Under the pieces are notes generated by a model. That model made no database searches. It saw nothing but the letters and a program-made list of their open reading frames with translations, and had not been told where the DNA came from. From the NCBI GenBank assembly GCA_011037195.1, contig JAAEAF010000406.1:1-64000 (forward strand): a stretch of 64,000 bases of DNA. Reading direction: 5' to 3'. Below are positions 11,216 through 22,507 of this stretch, piece by piece. The first letter of the stretch is position 1. Each line of letters starts with the position of its first letter. This DNA is from Triatoma infestans. Its lineage: Eukaryota > Arthropoda > Insecta > Hemiptera > Reduviidae. Both the position numbers and the translations under genes were made by a program.

Positions 11216-11639
11216 AGTGTATTTTTACTTTCTCTTACTACATCAAGAAGAGAAAGAATTGTGATCTTGCCAAAGTTAGAGAAATTGGGCATTAATTATA
11301 ATTGACAAGATTTGTCACGATTTTTTTGACTAAATCTTGTCTCAAAAAGGGAGGGAAAAAATCGCAGAAAAATCATACTTAATATTCGTTTAAGTATCAC
11401 CACAGTATCTGCCAATGAACCCTATGGTTTCGGTCAAAATTTATCAACCGAAATTGGTGACCTAATTGAATAGCTTTTTTTTTTTCTAGTTTCTCGCAAT
11501 TTGCTTGAAAATCGTTCCAAAGATTTTTATTGTTTAAACATTGCATCACTGATTGAAATCAATAATTATTTATATTTTGTAAAATAATCACGACTTAAAC
11601 TTTTGTTTTTTATCTTTAGAAATCATTTTTAATTTCTCT
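11216..11639. other. unassigned AT-rich DNA
   Basis: Contains TTTTACTTTCTCTTACTAC near 11222, reminiscent of a HER end, but otherwise nothing recognised. Confidence 0.4.
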
Positions 11640-12335
11640 TAATCCGAGTAAGAGGAAGTATTGTAATCGTGTCGTCAAATTTCCGATATCGAGTTTTCAA
11701 CGGAAATATCCGCTTTGAGGTCCTCTGAGTCCAAGAAAGTGATTATTAGAAAATGTTTGTGTGGTGTGAACAGCATAGCTCAAAAATGAAAAAATAAATC
11801 AAACATGATATTCCGTTTAGGTATCACCATGGGATTCGACAGTAGGTTATCTGTCAAAATTCCTCAACCAGAAGTACCACTTTACTAGTTGGTAAACTTG
11901 TTTTGCGATTTACTCAAAAATGGCTCTAACGATTTTCTTGAAACATGGTACAACTACGCATACAAAGAACTACAACTTTTAAGTGAAACATTTCTCCGGA
12001 AAAATTCATTTAAGGGTACTTTTGGGGGAGGAATAAGGGATTACGGTTTCCCTCTAAAGTGCTATTTCTGTTTATTAAGCAATCCTGTCGTCTAAATAAT
12101 ATTAATTAGAATTAAATATATGTTGTAGAAATTCCGAGATTGAAAAAAAAAAATCGGATGACCGCAAGTGCGTTTTTACTAGGAAGTTTTTTTTTCAATT
12201 TTTGCGATTTCCTCCATAAAAAAACCGACGAATTTCCATTAAATTTGATATACTAACTATAAAATTTGTCAATCACACAATTTTGAAAATTGGAGTAAGA
12301 GAAAGTTGTGTAAGTGTTTATACACCATATTTTCT
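11640..12335 (-). repeat. HER copy (orientation B)
   Basis: Begins with AGTAAGAGGAAGTATTGTAATCG, passes through the ATTCCGTTTAGGTATCACCATGG, CAACCAGAAGTACCACTTTAC and C-rich (here G-rich) blocks and ends GGAGTAAGAGAAAGTTGTG at about 12295-12315. One internal module is missing compared with the ~1-kb copies. Confidence 0.75.
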
Positions 12336-12525
12336 TTGATTTATATTAAGATGGGATTTTTATTTTCTAGTCAATCTTTCAAAAATCACACCATTAGGGT
12401 TATTTGCATGAGATAAAATAAATCTATAATAAATAACGGTTATTCTGGAAAATTTTTCTCTCAGAAATAAAACTCAATTTCATTTATGAAATTGTTGACT
12501 GAGATTGATTGAGAAACGAATCATT

Positions 12526-13265
12526 CTTTACAGAATCTCTGGTGAAATGGTGACATACAAATCCATTGACTCTGTGAGGGACCAAAGTGAAGTAGTGAAT
12601 TTTCCAACGGAATTTTCTTAATTCACTCGATGTTCCCGGATTACCGCCTCACATTCTAAATTTTAAAATTGGAGTGCCAATTATATTACTCCGAAACATC
12701 AATCAGCCAAAGTTATGCAAAGTTACATGATTAGTAGTTAAAAAAAATTGATGAATAATCTAATTGAAGCAACAATTCTCATTGGATCTCATAAAGGAGA
12801 AGACGTACTACTTCCAAGAATACCACTCATTTCGACAGATATGCCATTCGCGTTCAAACGTCTTCAATTTTCAATATGTCTTGCATTCCCAATGATTATC
12901 AATAATGCGCAAGGACAAGCTCTGCAAGTGTGCGGTTTGAATTTAAAAAACGAAGAAAACGAATAATACTTCTCTCATGGGCAATTATATGTCGCGTGCT
13001 CCAGAGTCGGTAAACCATCTGATCTTTATGTTGATGCAGTAAACGGACAAACAAAAAAATGTAGTCCATTCACTAGCTTTACAATAAGAAAAGACTTTCA
13101 GCTGAAAACATTTTTTGTTTTTTGCCTTTCAGTGCACAGCAACGCGGAAAGTAGGGTATTAAATTGAAAGATGTGTTTTCTTGATGAATCTGTGTTAACT
13201 ATAATACTTCTATTTACTTTCCTAAAAAAATCAGACTGAGCCACAGCGAAGCGTGGCCGGGTTAG
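12526..13265 (+). pseudogene. Helitron helicase C-terminal relic with 3' end
   Basis: The frame reads [24 protein letters not shown], then 12748-12966 MNNLIEATILIGSHKGEDVL followed by FAFKRLQF, NNAQGQALQVCGLNL and SHGQLYVACSRVGKPSDLY. The NNAQGQ and ACSRVGKP motifs are helicase motifs V and VI of Helitron Rep-Hel. The 3' terminus has the same GCGAAGCGTGGCCGG hairpin as the 8076-9696 copy and ends TTAG before T. It is truncated at its 5' side and has stops. Confidence 0.85.
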
Positions 13266-13859
13266 TAAACTTATAAAGTTCAAAATTTCTCGCGAAATTT
13301 AACTTAAAATTAACAAGTAGTTAAAGGGGGTTTACTATCGCGAATTTTTAGTTAAGTCTTTAAAAATAACTCTTATTATTTATATAAAAATCCCTGCTTT
13401 GCATACTTGCAAAACAGATAAGGTTGTATTATTTTGAATTGAATTATAGTAATATATATAAAATAAATAGTTTGAAGTATTGCTAGTATTACCAGTTTAA
13501 AGAAAAGCCAAAAGTGCTAATTTAGAATAATTAGGTTAATGAAATTTTCTCGCAAACTGTTTTAATGTTTTTAATTTTATTATTTTTTTTTTTAATTTAC
13601 AAAATGTACACATCTCACACTTTTATTTGAAAGTTTTCTCAAGTGTGCCCTGGGGATCCAGGAGTTACGTTTTTAAATTCAAACTGCCACTATAAAGTTT
13701 TCCAAGGAGATGATATAGAAGCCACTGCCAGTAACAACAACTAATATAATCTTCTCCATTTTTATTTATATGTAAAGCAAGCACACATGAAAAATAACAA
13801 TATAAGTTAAAGAAAAGTTGATAATTACTACTGTAATAATTGAGGTAACAGAAAAGCGG
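13266..13859. other. unassigned AT-rich DNA
   Basis: No features beyond homopolymer runs. Confidence 0.45.
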
Positions 13860-14340
13860 TGTGGTGAGATTTTCACACCAATTTTTTACAATTTCTACAA
13901 CTGCGATAGTATAAAAATTTTCAACCGAATATTTTGGAAATCCCTTTAGAATAAGAAAAAAACAATGTTTTTAGCGAAACCTTTTTTTTGTTTGTTTCAC
14001 GCGCGCGCGCGCGTAGACAAAATATCTCAAAAATGAAAGCAGGAAGCTCAACTTGGTATTCCGTTTAGATTAACCGCATCTGATACGAAGGTTTTTGGCA
14101 AAATCCATTAATCCGGCCGGAAGTGCCACTTGACTGAAAGTTGTTTCTTTTTTCAGCTTTTCGTGATGTTCTAGAAAATAGTTCATAAAATTTTCTTTCA
14201 ACTTGATATTCTGTTTAAACGGAAAAAATGCCTATCACGATCATTTAGGTTTCCACGGTCATTTCCCATGAAAACACTTTGAGATCGCGGTAGTGGTTTG
14301 CTAGAAACCAACTTTTTACCCATATTGCAAAGAGCCACTT
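13860..14340 (-). repeat. HER old diverged copy
   Basis: Recognisable blocks: TATCTCAAAAATGAAAGC, CTTGGTATTCCGTTTAG and CCGGAAGTGCCACTT. It contains a CG dinucleotide run (about 14000-14012). Boundaries are approximate. Confidence 0.5.
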
Positions 14341-14426
14341 CAAAGTGGTTATACATGGAAACCAGGGTCCTCAGAGCAACCAAGGTCGTTGTTTACATTA
14401 GCGTTGTTCCAACGTGTAACGATACT

Positions 14427-14753
14427 TGTAATGGTACCGCAAAGATAATGCAACCACAGCTGAGAGAAGAGAGGCCCTCTCTGGTTAACAGAGACTACTC
14501 TCTGATTTAGGCAGGCTAGAGTGGGGGAACTTGTGTATATAAGCCAGTGGGAATCTATCTGGAGGATTATCTATCAGATACAACTTTACAACTATACATC
14601 ACATCGTGTCATATCTTTAATCACACCATTCATTCTATCATTTTCATTATAAAGTCCAGTGCACTTAGTGTAAACTTAGCTACATTATATTAGTGTCTTC
14701 ATATCTCGTTCATTTAATCAATCCAAATTTGTCTCATCAACAAGTCCATTATA
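14427..14753 (+). mobile_element. solo LTR, family C copy 1
   Basis: Starts TGTAATGGTACC and ends CCATTATA. Flanks ATACT (14422-14426) and ATATT (14754-14758) are a 5-bp duplication with one transition. The undisturbed site GCGATACTGAAGAGGCTC, present in the neighbouring tandem unit at about 15013, confirms the boundaries. A TATA box (GTATATAAGCCAGTG) at about 14535-14549 fits an LTR promoter. Second copy: 47308-47623. Confidence 0.75.
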
Positions 14754-14757
14754 ATAT

Positions 14758-15275
14758 TGAAGGGGCTCAATGCAATATGGGCCACTGTCGCTGCCTCAAC
14801 CCGGAAACTCAACAATTTTCCAAATGCCTAGCACTTTTATTTTTTGGAAGCCTTTTAAATCTTCCTACACTCCACATTTACAACCAAGGTTTAGCTAAAG
14901 CTTAGGTGGAGCAGTTTATTTAAGGGACAAACACCCATTTGTTCTAGGCATTATTGTGGAATTTCTCAAAGACCGTATTTCGGAGCTGGAGGCGGACACA
15001 AATTTTGGGCGTGTAGCGATACTGAAGAGGCTCATTGTAATATGGGCCATTGACGTAGTCTCAACACGGAAACTCAAGTATTTTTCAAATGCCTATCACT
15101 TTCATTTGAATCTGATTTCCATAAACACAAACTTTACATCCAAGGCTTAACCAGAGCAGTAGGAGGCAGTTTATTAAAGGAACAAGCATCCATTTGTACG
15201 AGGCATTGTGGAATTTATCAAAGACTGTTCGAGAAGCTGGAGGCGGAACAAATTTGGGCCTGCTCTCTGGTACAA
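14758..15275 (+). repeat. tandem duplication, two ~260-bp units
   Basis: Unit 1 (about 14758-15015) and unit 2 (about 15016-15275) share the ordered blocks CAATATGGGCCACTG, CGGAAACTCAA, GGAGCAGTTTATT, CATTTGT..AGGCATT and GAGCTGGAGGCGGA. Part of an earlier unit lies left of the solo LTR. The CGGAAACTCAA-type block is also found in diverged HER copies. Function unknown. Confidence 0.65.
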
Positions 15276-16556
15276 TGGTACCTAAATGCAACTTTCACAA
15301 GGCTTTCAAAGTTTTCATTGGCAAATTGTTGGAGTTGTACCCCTCCCTGCTACTGTATCCACTAAGGATACAAACGGGACGTTATTAAAGGACCCGCCCA
15401 AGAAAGTAGCTACAGCAATTTCCTTCCATTCAAGCGATTTCTGCAGGGACCTTTTTTGACAGAAAGATATGGGCCATGCTCAGTAATCACACTGTGTATA
15501 TAACACTTCAGCTTATCCAACAAAGAATTCATTCTTAAACTGGTGGTAATTTGTGCCAAACAAGAGGGAAATATTTTTAGATAAGACTTTTCGGCGATGC
15601 TCAGGAAATAGTACTCAATTGTGTGTCGCGTCAATTGTGTGCTGTCAATTTTTTGTTTAAAGAATACCTGCACGGCAAAGACGTAATTATGATTAAGAAA
15701 CCTGGTTAAGCTGTAACCTGAAGACAAAAACGGAAGTTCCAGAGGGCATTCGATCTCTCTGAATCAGTTCAGATATAGTATTTCTATAAAATTAATGTCA
15801 TTACGAGTATATACAATTATTATTTAGTTGCCATATTAATAGGGCATTTTTCTAGAGTAAGTATAAATCGATATATGAAAAATATATGTGTGGATAATTT
15901 ATTAGAGGTCAAGTATTAATACAAGGACAATAACAATAAAAGAGTATTTATTATAAAGAACAAAAGGATTGTATTTGGCAGTTAAGTATTGTTTAATACT
16001 AGCTATAACAGAACTGCTACTACTGCGCTAGTTACAATATAAAATTACTGAGGCGAGGAAGTTGCTATAGCATTGAAAGATTTATTGAAGCTGTTTAAGG
16101 AGAAAATATACTGGGTATATGTACATAACATTTATCAATCAAAAACCTAATTACATATTCAATTTATTTATTGTAGGAAGCTTTTATTTATTTTTATTTG
16201 TATTTCAGAAACAATAATACTTATTAATAAAAAAGGCCATTAATAAGATTAAACTTTGAAATGATAAAAGACATTCTGGAATAGAAAAAAATCATGGTGA
16301 CCTTTACTTGCTCTTATTCTTCAAACTTGGGTAAATCTTTAGTAGGAAAGTACACTGTTAAAAGAGTCTTCATCAATGGAAGAAGGAATCTGAAAGAATA
16401 CAAAAGTATGTGCCTTTGGGCTTTCTTTCTTTCTTACGTCATTGCTGTATCGCGCAGGACAATATAAAATTATAGGCTGCACAAGCGATCGATGTTATTC
16501 GTTTAGTTGATGGAATTTGGTCGAAACCTTCGTGTCAGTTGCGATGGTAGTACATA
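15276..16556. other. unassigned AT-rich DNA
   Basis: No coding motif or element ends recognised; a 105-codon minus frame (15410-15727) has no recognisable domain. Confidence 0.45.
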
Positions 16557-16760
16557 CACTTTCTCTTATTACTAGTTACGTATTTTACTTCCTCTTACTC
16601 CTAGTATATAATAACAAAAAAAAAAGTCATTGATTAAGTTTACATTGTTTACTAAATATAAGTAAATATTTAGTAAGAATTATAAGTTTGAAGAAAACTC
16701 AATAACAAGTGTGTAAGCCGGAGCAAGAGAAAGTTGTGTGAGTGTTTCACACCGGATTTT
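16557..16760 (-). repeat. HER collapsed relic (both ends, no middle)
   Basis: Contains TTACTTCCTCTTACTCCTAG (about 16590-16609) and, 120 bp later, GCAAGAGAAAGTTGTGTGAG with TTTCACACCGGATTTT. The two ends of a HER are present with nearly all of the interior missing. Confidence 0.6.
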
Positions 16761-17108
16761 ATTTCTCTAGTGACTATAGAAGTTGATCTTACAATTTTCC
16801 GTTTAATAACTATGCTATTATGTTTCGTTTGCTTCTTTGTTTACAAACAACTAAAAACAATTTTTTTTTTTTTGCTGATATTATGGATTTCTTAATAAGT
16901 TTCACTTACTAGAAAAACTATCAAAAAAAAATTAAAAATAAATATCCAGTGTTAATAATGAAGTTCTCAAACAAATCCTTAATGAAATAACTCTATCAAT
17001 ATAAAGGCTCCTTCACACCAAAGCCCTCAAAGAAAAATTTCATTGCACATGAAAATCTAATCGAATGTAAGAACCAAGTTTTTTCAGTTGTATTATAAAA
17101 TTGTGTTT
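16761..17108. other. unassigned AT-rich DNA
   Basis: Nothing recognised. Confidence 0.4.
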
Positions 17109-17372
17109 TCACGCGTTGGTCTAGTGGCTAACGCACTTGCCTTTCGTGCAAGAATTCTCAGGGTTCGATTCCCTTGAGGACGAAGTCGGTGTTGACACAG
17201 CATCGTGGTAAAAAGTGGGAAGCTACAGTTAGTAGCGCCCTAGATAGCGAAGGCCGTAACTAAACGGCGTGGGAATTGCGGCGTGCTTATCACACGCCCC
17301 TTCCCATTCAAATCGCCGTCTGGCAAGCCTTGGCCCTTCATGGGCTGTTGCGCCATAGGGTTAGGGTTTTTA
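17109..17372 (+). mobile_element. SINE B copy 1 (tRNA-derived)
   Basis: A tRNA-like head (A box GGTCTAGTGGCTAACGC at 17117-17133, B box GGGTTCGATTCCC at 17161-17173) is fused to a ~190-bp body (GTCGGTGTTGACACAGCATC, AGTGGGAAGCTACAGTTAGT, CACGCCCCTTCCCATTC) ending GTTAGGGTTTTT. The same head and body occur at 49231-49524 and a head scrap near 48372. The anticodon arm is plausible but the acceptor stem does not pair, so it is read as a SINE rather than a tRNA gene. Confidence 0.75.
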
Positions 17373-18274
17373 TTATAAAATTTTAAATAATCTGAATTTT
17401 TTTTTTTTTTTTTATAGAAATTAGATTATTTTTTCAATAACATATAAAACTGTTTAGTTATTAAACTTTTCCACTTTCAAAGTTTCATAATAACAGTCGT
17501 CATTGATGGGTGTTAGTAAAATAAAGACCCCTCCCCCCTTTTAGTGTTCTATATTTTAGCTGACTATTTGGATTATTTAGAAACAGATTATCATGAGAGA
17601 TTTTACTAAAACTTTCTTCAAGTTTCTATCCGATAAATTATACTCTAAATATCTTCTTCTATGGTTATCTCCATGCTCTTGTAATAGATTTCCCGAAAGT
17701 ATTACATCCGTTTCCTCTGTCTTACGTCTGTCCTTTACTTATTAGTTAGTAATTCTAACTAAAAGAGAAATTTCATATTAAATAGAGGTACCCGCTAAAA
17801 TCTTACACACAAATAAAAAATGTACGTCGTGGTTGTGAATCCTCAGCCTTATGTTTCTCTACTCAAAATTACTCAAGCCACGTAATTGCTGCTATGTTAG
17901 TCGCAGTTACCTCATCAGAGAACTTTGAATCATTATTTTGTGGCCATCAGCTGTTGTTTATTTAGTAAAAATAAATAAATAAATAAAGAATATAAACATT
18001 CCGGATAATTTATGATATTTCACTGCGGAAAACAATTTTATTCTCTTTCCTTTAATATTAATATATTATTTTCCATTTATTTTTAAATTATATACATAGT
18101 TCTGAAAAATATAAAACGAGTTGAAATAAAAATTTATGAACTGGTTTTATATTTTCTTAACATAAAGTTATGAAGGGCATTTATTTATTCTCTAGCATTC
18201 GTCTGCTTTTTCGAAGTTGTTGTAGTTGTACCCAAGAAGTTGAAGTGTTACTCCTCTTGATAATGAAGATATCT
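17373..18274. other. unassigned AT-rich DNA
   Basis: No coding or repeat structure seen. Confidence 0.45.
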
Positions 18275-18710
18275 ACCAAAAATCTGATGTGGAACGCTTT
18301 AATAAAATTCATCGAAAACTGAAAAACTGTTCGGGTAAAATGCATTTCCGGTTTACTAATTTTCTCGGGAAACTCACTATTTTAGCCATCTATTTATTTG
18401 TAATTAATTTTGTTTGGATGATAGAATTGTATAATCAACTGTGATAGCACTTTATAGAAAAAACAAAACCCTAACCCTACCCCCAAAAGTGCCCTTACAT
18501 GAATTTTTCCAGAGGAATGTTTTAAATAAAAGTTGTAGATCTTTGTATGTTTAGTTTATATAAGAAGTTCCAAGAAAATTGTCGGAGCCATTTTTGAGAA
18601 AGTGAAAAAAATCACTTAGTAAATTGGTAAAGTAAACACACTTCTGGTTATCCGATTTTTTTCAAACTCGGAATTTCAACAATATATCTAATTCTAATTG
18701 ACATTATTTA

Positions 18711-19077
18711 TGTAAGGGTGTTGTGAGGAGATGTTGGTTGTTGATGATGATAGATAAACACCTTAAGATTGGTTTAAGATATATAATTGATATGTGTATA
18801 TATATAACTGACTGCCAGGGACTTTACACTTTAGAATTTAGAACTGAACTGAACTGACAGACTGACGTGGCTAAAATGATATGTACGGAGTGTGAATCAA
18901 CAGAATGATGTCTGATGTGTAAGACTGAATTTAACAGAATGAATAGAATGATCTTTGACTGTCTCTCTCTCATATATATATACTGGCCGAGCCTCTCCTC
19001 TCTGTGCGAGAGGGGCTGTTTCTCTCCGCTAGAGTGGATGAGTGGTGGGGGTTCACTGGTTCACTAAAACCCCTACA
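18711..19077 (+). mobile_element. solo LTR, family B
   Basis: Starts TGTAAGGGTGTTGTGAGG, ends AAAACCCCTACA, and is flanked by ATTTA on both sides (18706-18710 and 19078-19082). Removing it restores the HER sequence CATTATTTAGATGACAGAA seen elsewhere. TG...CA with 5-bp TSD indicates an LTR; the purine-rich start and CCCCTACA end are mutually inverted (TGTAAGGG/CCCCTACA). Confidence 0.8.
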
Positions 19078-19103
19078 ATTTAGATGACAGAATTGTCTAA
19101 TTA

Positions 19104-19423
19104 ATTGAAATAGCACTTTAGATGAAAACCTAACCCCACCCCTCTCCCAAAAGTGCCCTTAATGTATTTTCCCGAAGAAATGTTTCGATTTAGCAAAAGA
19201 TATTAAAAAACAAGAAAAAATAAGAAATTATAAAACAGAACTGATAGTAAATAAAATAAAATGATATTAACAATAAGAGAAAATAAGCAGATAAAGATAC
19301 CGTTAGGGAAGGAGAGGAGTGAACGTTGAAATAACACTGATTGAAATAGCACTTTAGATGAAAACCTAACCCCACCCCTCTCCCAAAAGTGTCCTTAAAT
19401 GAATTTTCCCGAAGAAATGTTTC
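19104..19423. mobile_element. Penelope-tail insert flanked by 83-bp direct repeats
   Basis: A 153-bp insert (19187-19339: TTTAGCAAAAGATATTAA...GAACGTTGAAATAACAC) matches 25327-25500, next to the Penelope endonuclease fragment. It is bracketed by two copies of the same HER segment, 19104-19186 and 19340-19423 (ATTGAAATAGCACTTTAG...AAATGTTTC). Either the insertion duplicated an unusually long target or a local duplication followed insertion. Confidence 0.6.
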
Positions 19424-20089
19424 AAATAAAAGTTGTAGCTCATTGTATGTATAGTTGATATATCAAGTTTGAAGAAAATCGTCGAAGTTTTGAGAAAATG
19501 GCAAAAAAGTAAAAATAACAACTAGTAAAATGGTAATTCCGGTTGAATTTCACAAGTTGGCATTCCTGTCATCACTTTAAAACAGCTGATTGTCCACCTT
19601 ACCAGTATAAATAGCCTCCTTTATTCATTCAACGATGGCAAATCTTCTAGAAATCTGCACTTAGGAAACAAACAGCGTATATTGCTTAAATTTCTGGTTT
19701 CTGTTAAGATAAAATAATCTTGTATGAATTGTGTGAACTTCCTACAACGAAATTGATCAATTCAACTAACTGATCGGAGTTAGTCTGAATTTTTTAAAAG
19801 CGGAACACAACCTACTGATATTTCAAATCCATCTCTTGAATCCCGCACAGATGTTCATATTCAAGAAGACAGACATGTTTTTTGAGAGAAGAAATTATTA
19901 GAAAAAAATAAAAAATAAATCAAGTATTGACACAGTTCATTACACCATTAAACTGAACGAATAACATGTGCAAGATAAGTTTCAAGAAAGCTAACGGGAC
20001 ATTACTTAGACTAAGTATTTTTAAACCATGGAACTCAAAAAACATTATTTGAGAGAATGATATGTTTTTTTGGAATGAATGTGGGTCCA

Positions 20090-20345
20090 TTATTACGAGC
20101 CTTGAAGCCGAGGATCAAAGCTTGGAATGGAAGCATCCCAGATTTGCCAGTGAATCCAGCAAAGTGTTGTAATGATATTTTGGAAGACTAAACGTGAAAT
20201 TGTCTGGGATTTTTTTTTTATGTGGTTTGCAGAGGGAAGAAGTAATCTTAGTCCAAGACAATGCTCATCCACAAACTGCACAATTGACAGATGGAAAGTG
20301 CAGCTTTATCAGGATCTTGCAATATCTGATTCCTTTTTTATTTGA
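20090..20345 (+). pseudogene. mariner transposase relic
   Basis: Plus frames read LEAEDQSLEWKHPRF (the QS.EW.HP block after the first aspartate) and later EVILVQDNAHPQTAQLTDGK (second aspartate block, LL.QDNA.PHTA). A stop and a frameshift separate them and the final D region is lost. No terminal repeats are seen. Confidence 0.75.
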
Positions 20346-21124
20346 ACCACTTGTGAAATCATTAAAGCAACGAAATTGTGAAATCAAATGTGTAAAATTA
20401 GCTCACACGTTGGACCTATTAGAGAGCTGGACCAATTATATAAATGTAATTATGGTATTATGTTATAAAAAAAAAGAAGGTAAATTGTGGGATTTATATA
20501 ATGCACTACCACATTCAAACCTTATAACGATATCTCTCTTTATTTATTGAATACATTCTGATGAATAATGATGGAAAGTTTATCATAACAAAAAAGTAAT
20601 TTTTATTATGGTGTAATTAGGAAAAGTTCTTGCCACTAGAGGTCTCTATAAAATATAGTGTGTAATAGAGGGGGCCATTATAAGCGCATTGATTGTGATG
20701 GAAGCATTATTCTTGAAGATAAAGTTAGATGAATAATAGAGAGACTGTCCATTAAGGTCATAACAAGGTAGAAACAAATGATTATGGATGGCTTATAATA
20801 AGTGGACTAAATCAAGCAGACTGATATTCCGTCAGTAATTAAATAACACATAAAAAATGATTAATATTATGGATGAATTATGGATTTTGGATTCATCAAA
20901 AAAAAAAAAAAAAATGGGATAAAATTTGTTTATCTAAACATTAAAAATACTCAAGAGTTTCAGCACACGATCGGTCATGAAGTTCTAAACTGAAATAATC
21001 ATATAATATGTTGTAGAAATTTAGACGAAGGATTTCGCGATTTAAGCTCGCTACTAGACGTAACATTAATTATTTCTGTTAAATTTGATGTACAATAGGG
21101 TTACACTATTATAATGCCAGGGCA
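20346..21124. other. unassigned AT-rich DNA
   Basis: No recognisable gene or element; A run at 20898-20913. Confidence 0.4.
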
Positions 21125-21680
21125 ACAAAAATAAAAACATGGAGTCGACAACCTGGCAAGGAAAGGCGCTGCATCTCCTTTTTTGGGACCTGAACCCTTC
21201 TGTAGTATAAGCGACCAATCTCTTCGGGAAGAGCATAGAAGTGAGGAAGAAGTGAAGAAAGCACAGCTCTAGAAAACCATCACGGTTTCAAATAAATAAA
21301 TAGACCTTAATGGTCGTAGTTATGTTCTGGTTGTGCGGCCCAGTACAAAAGCTGCCCTGACGACTGATATTGTTCGTTTAGTTGGATGAGAACAATCTCG
21401 GACGGACGCAAACAACTTCATCTCCCATTTAAATGAAAAATCAATGGAGCCGGATTTTTTTGTTGTTGAGAAAAATCTTGATAAACTGATTAACCATTCA
21501 TTAAATTCACACTTCAAAGGGTACCTCAGCGGTATATCAACTTGGAGCTTTCGTTCACACAACAACTTTGTATGCCAGGGGCATGTTAGCAAAAAGGAAA
21601 TGAGATGACCGACACAACCTGGCAAGAATAGGCGTTGCGAACTTTGTTCGCTAAAAAAACAAACTCATTTTTTATCTTAT
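21125..21680 (+). pseudogene. non-LTR RNase H to C-terminal relic
   Basis: The frame at about 21145-21190 reads DNLARKGAASPFLGPEP, the segment just after the RNase H ...ADxLA block in I/R1-type elements, and 21625-21675 reads RRCELCSLKKQTHFLSY, a C-terminal zinc-knuckle pattern (CxLC...H). Between them the frame is poorly recognisable. Solo LTR A3 is inserted directly after it. Confidence 0.55.
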
Positions 21681-22478
21681 TGTATTGGAATCAGTTGATC
21701 GGATCCCACCGCTGCCACCAGATGTATTGGAATCAGATGTCTTGAATAGGGAGTTGAAGTGATGAATAGGTGATTGTTAGTTAGAGAGTTGTTACTCGAA
21801 ATACGAACTACTGAATTACGAAAATAGACTATATTTTAACAATTAATTTAAAGTGTTTGAAATTAGATGAACTAAGATGCACAACTATAAATGAATTATG
21901 AAATGATTAATAAATATTAAATATGTAATGTTTAAACCCTGAATAGGGCCGCGCTCGCGATGTGTGAAGCTTAACTGCTTTAACTGACGTGAACTGGTTG
22001 ATAACTTGTAGATAACTGATTTGATACTGATGGAATACTGACGAAGACTGATTTGATACTGATCGTAACTCGTGTATGACTGATGTAGACTCATTTGATA
22101 CTGATGCGTAACTGATAGAACACTGATGAAGACCGATCTATGACTGCTGTATAACTCATAGAATACTCTGATATACTGCTCTATGACTGATCTCGTATAT
22201 GATTGATTGTTAATAGATGGTAGCCAGGTGGCCTCTTGAGTGTTCACTGACCCTTGTATGAAGGGTATACAGGCCAGGTGGCCTCTGTACATAGACCGTA
22301 TGATGACCCCTGTTTAGCGGCGTTTCTTTGGCTGTGTATTGACCCTTGTTTGAAAGGGTTTTTGTTTGCCGCGGTTCTTGACCTGCAGATAGCGGCTGGC
22401 TGGAACCACTAGTTATAATTTTTAGATTTATAATTTATTTAAAAATGATATCTTTTTTCTTTTTGCTATCACATTACA
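21681..22478 (+). mobile_element. solo LTR, family A copy 3 (diverged, enlarged)
   Basis: Starts TGTATTGGAATCAG, ends CACATTACA and is flanked by TTAT (21677-21680 and 22479-22482). It shares the AACTAAGATGCACAACT block and the GGCTGGCTGGAACCACT block with the other family A copies. It is longer (798 bp) because of a repeated TGATACTGATG-like motif at about 21990-22190 and a duplicated first 40 bp (second TGTATTGGAATCAG at about 21722). Confidence 0.75.
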
Positions 22479-22507
22479 TTATGCATCAAAATTACCAAAA
22501 TTAGGTT

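Larger units (their letters stand above)
18275..19545 (+). repeat. HER copy with two nested insertions (orientation A)
   Basis: Starts at AAAATCTGATGTGGAACGC, has the CATTTCCGGTTTACTAATTT block and two C-rich modules, and fades out after ACTTCCGGTTGAATTTC near 19545; the hairpin end is missing. It is interrupted by solo LTR B (18711-19077) and by a Penelope-tail insert (19187-19339). Confidence 0.75.

Noticed and set aside
17111..17180. Possible tRNA gene
   Set aside because: A and B boxes are present but the acceptor stem does not pair and a shared SINE body follows; other copies have different anticodon loops.
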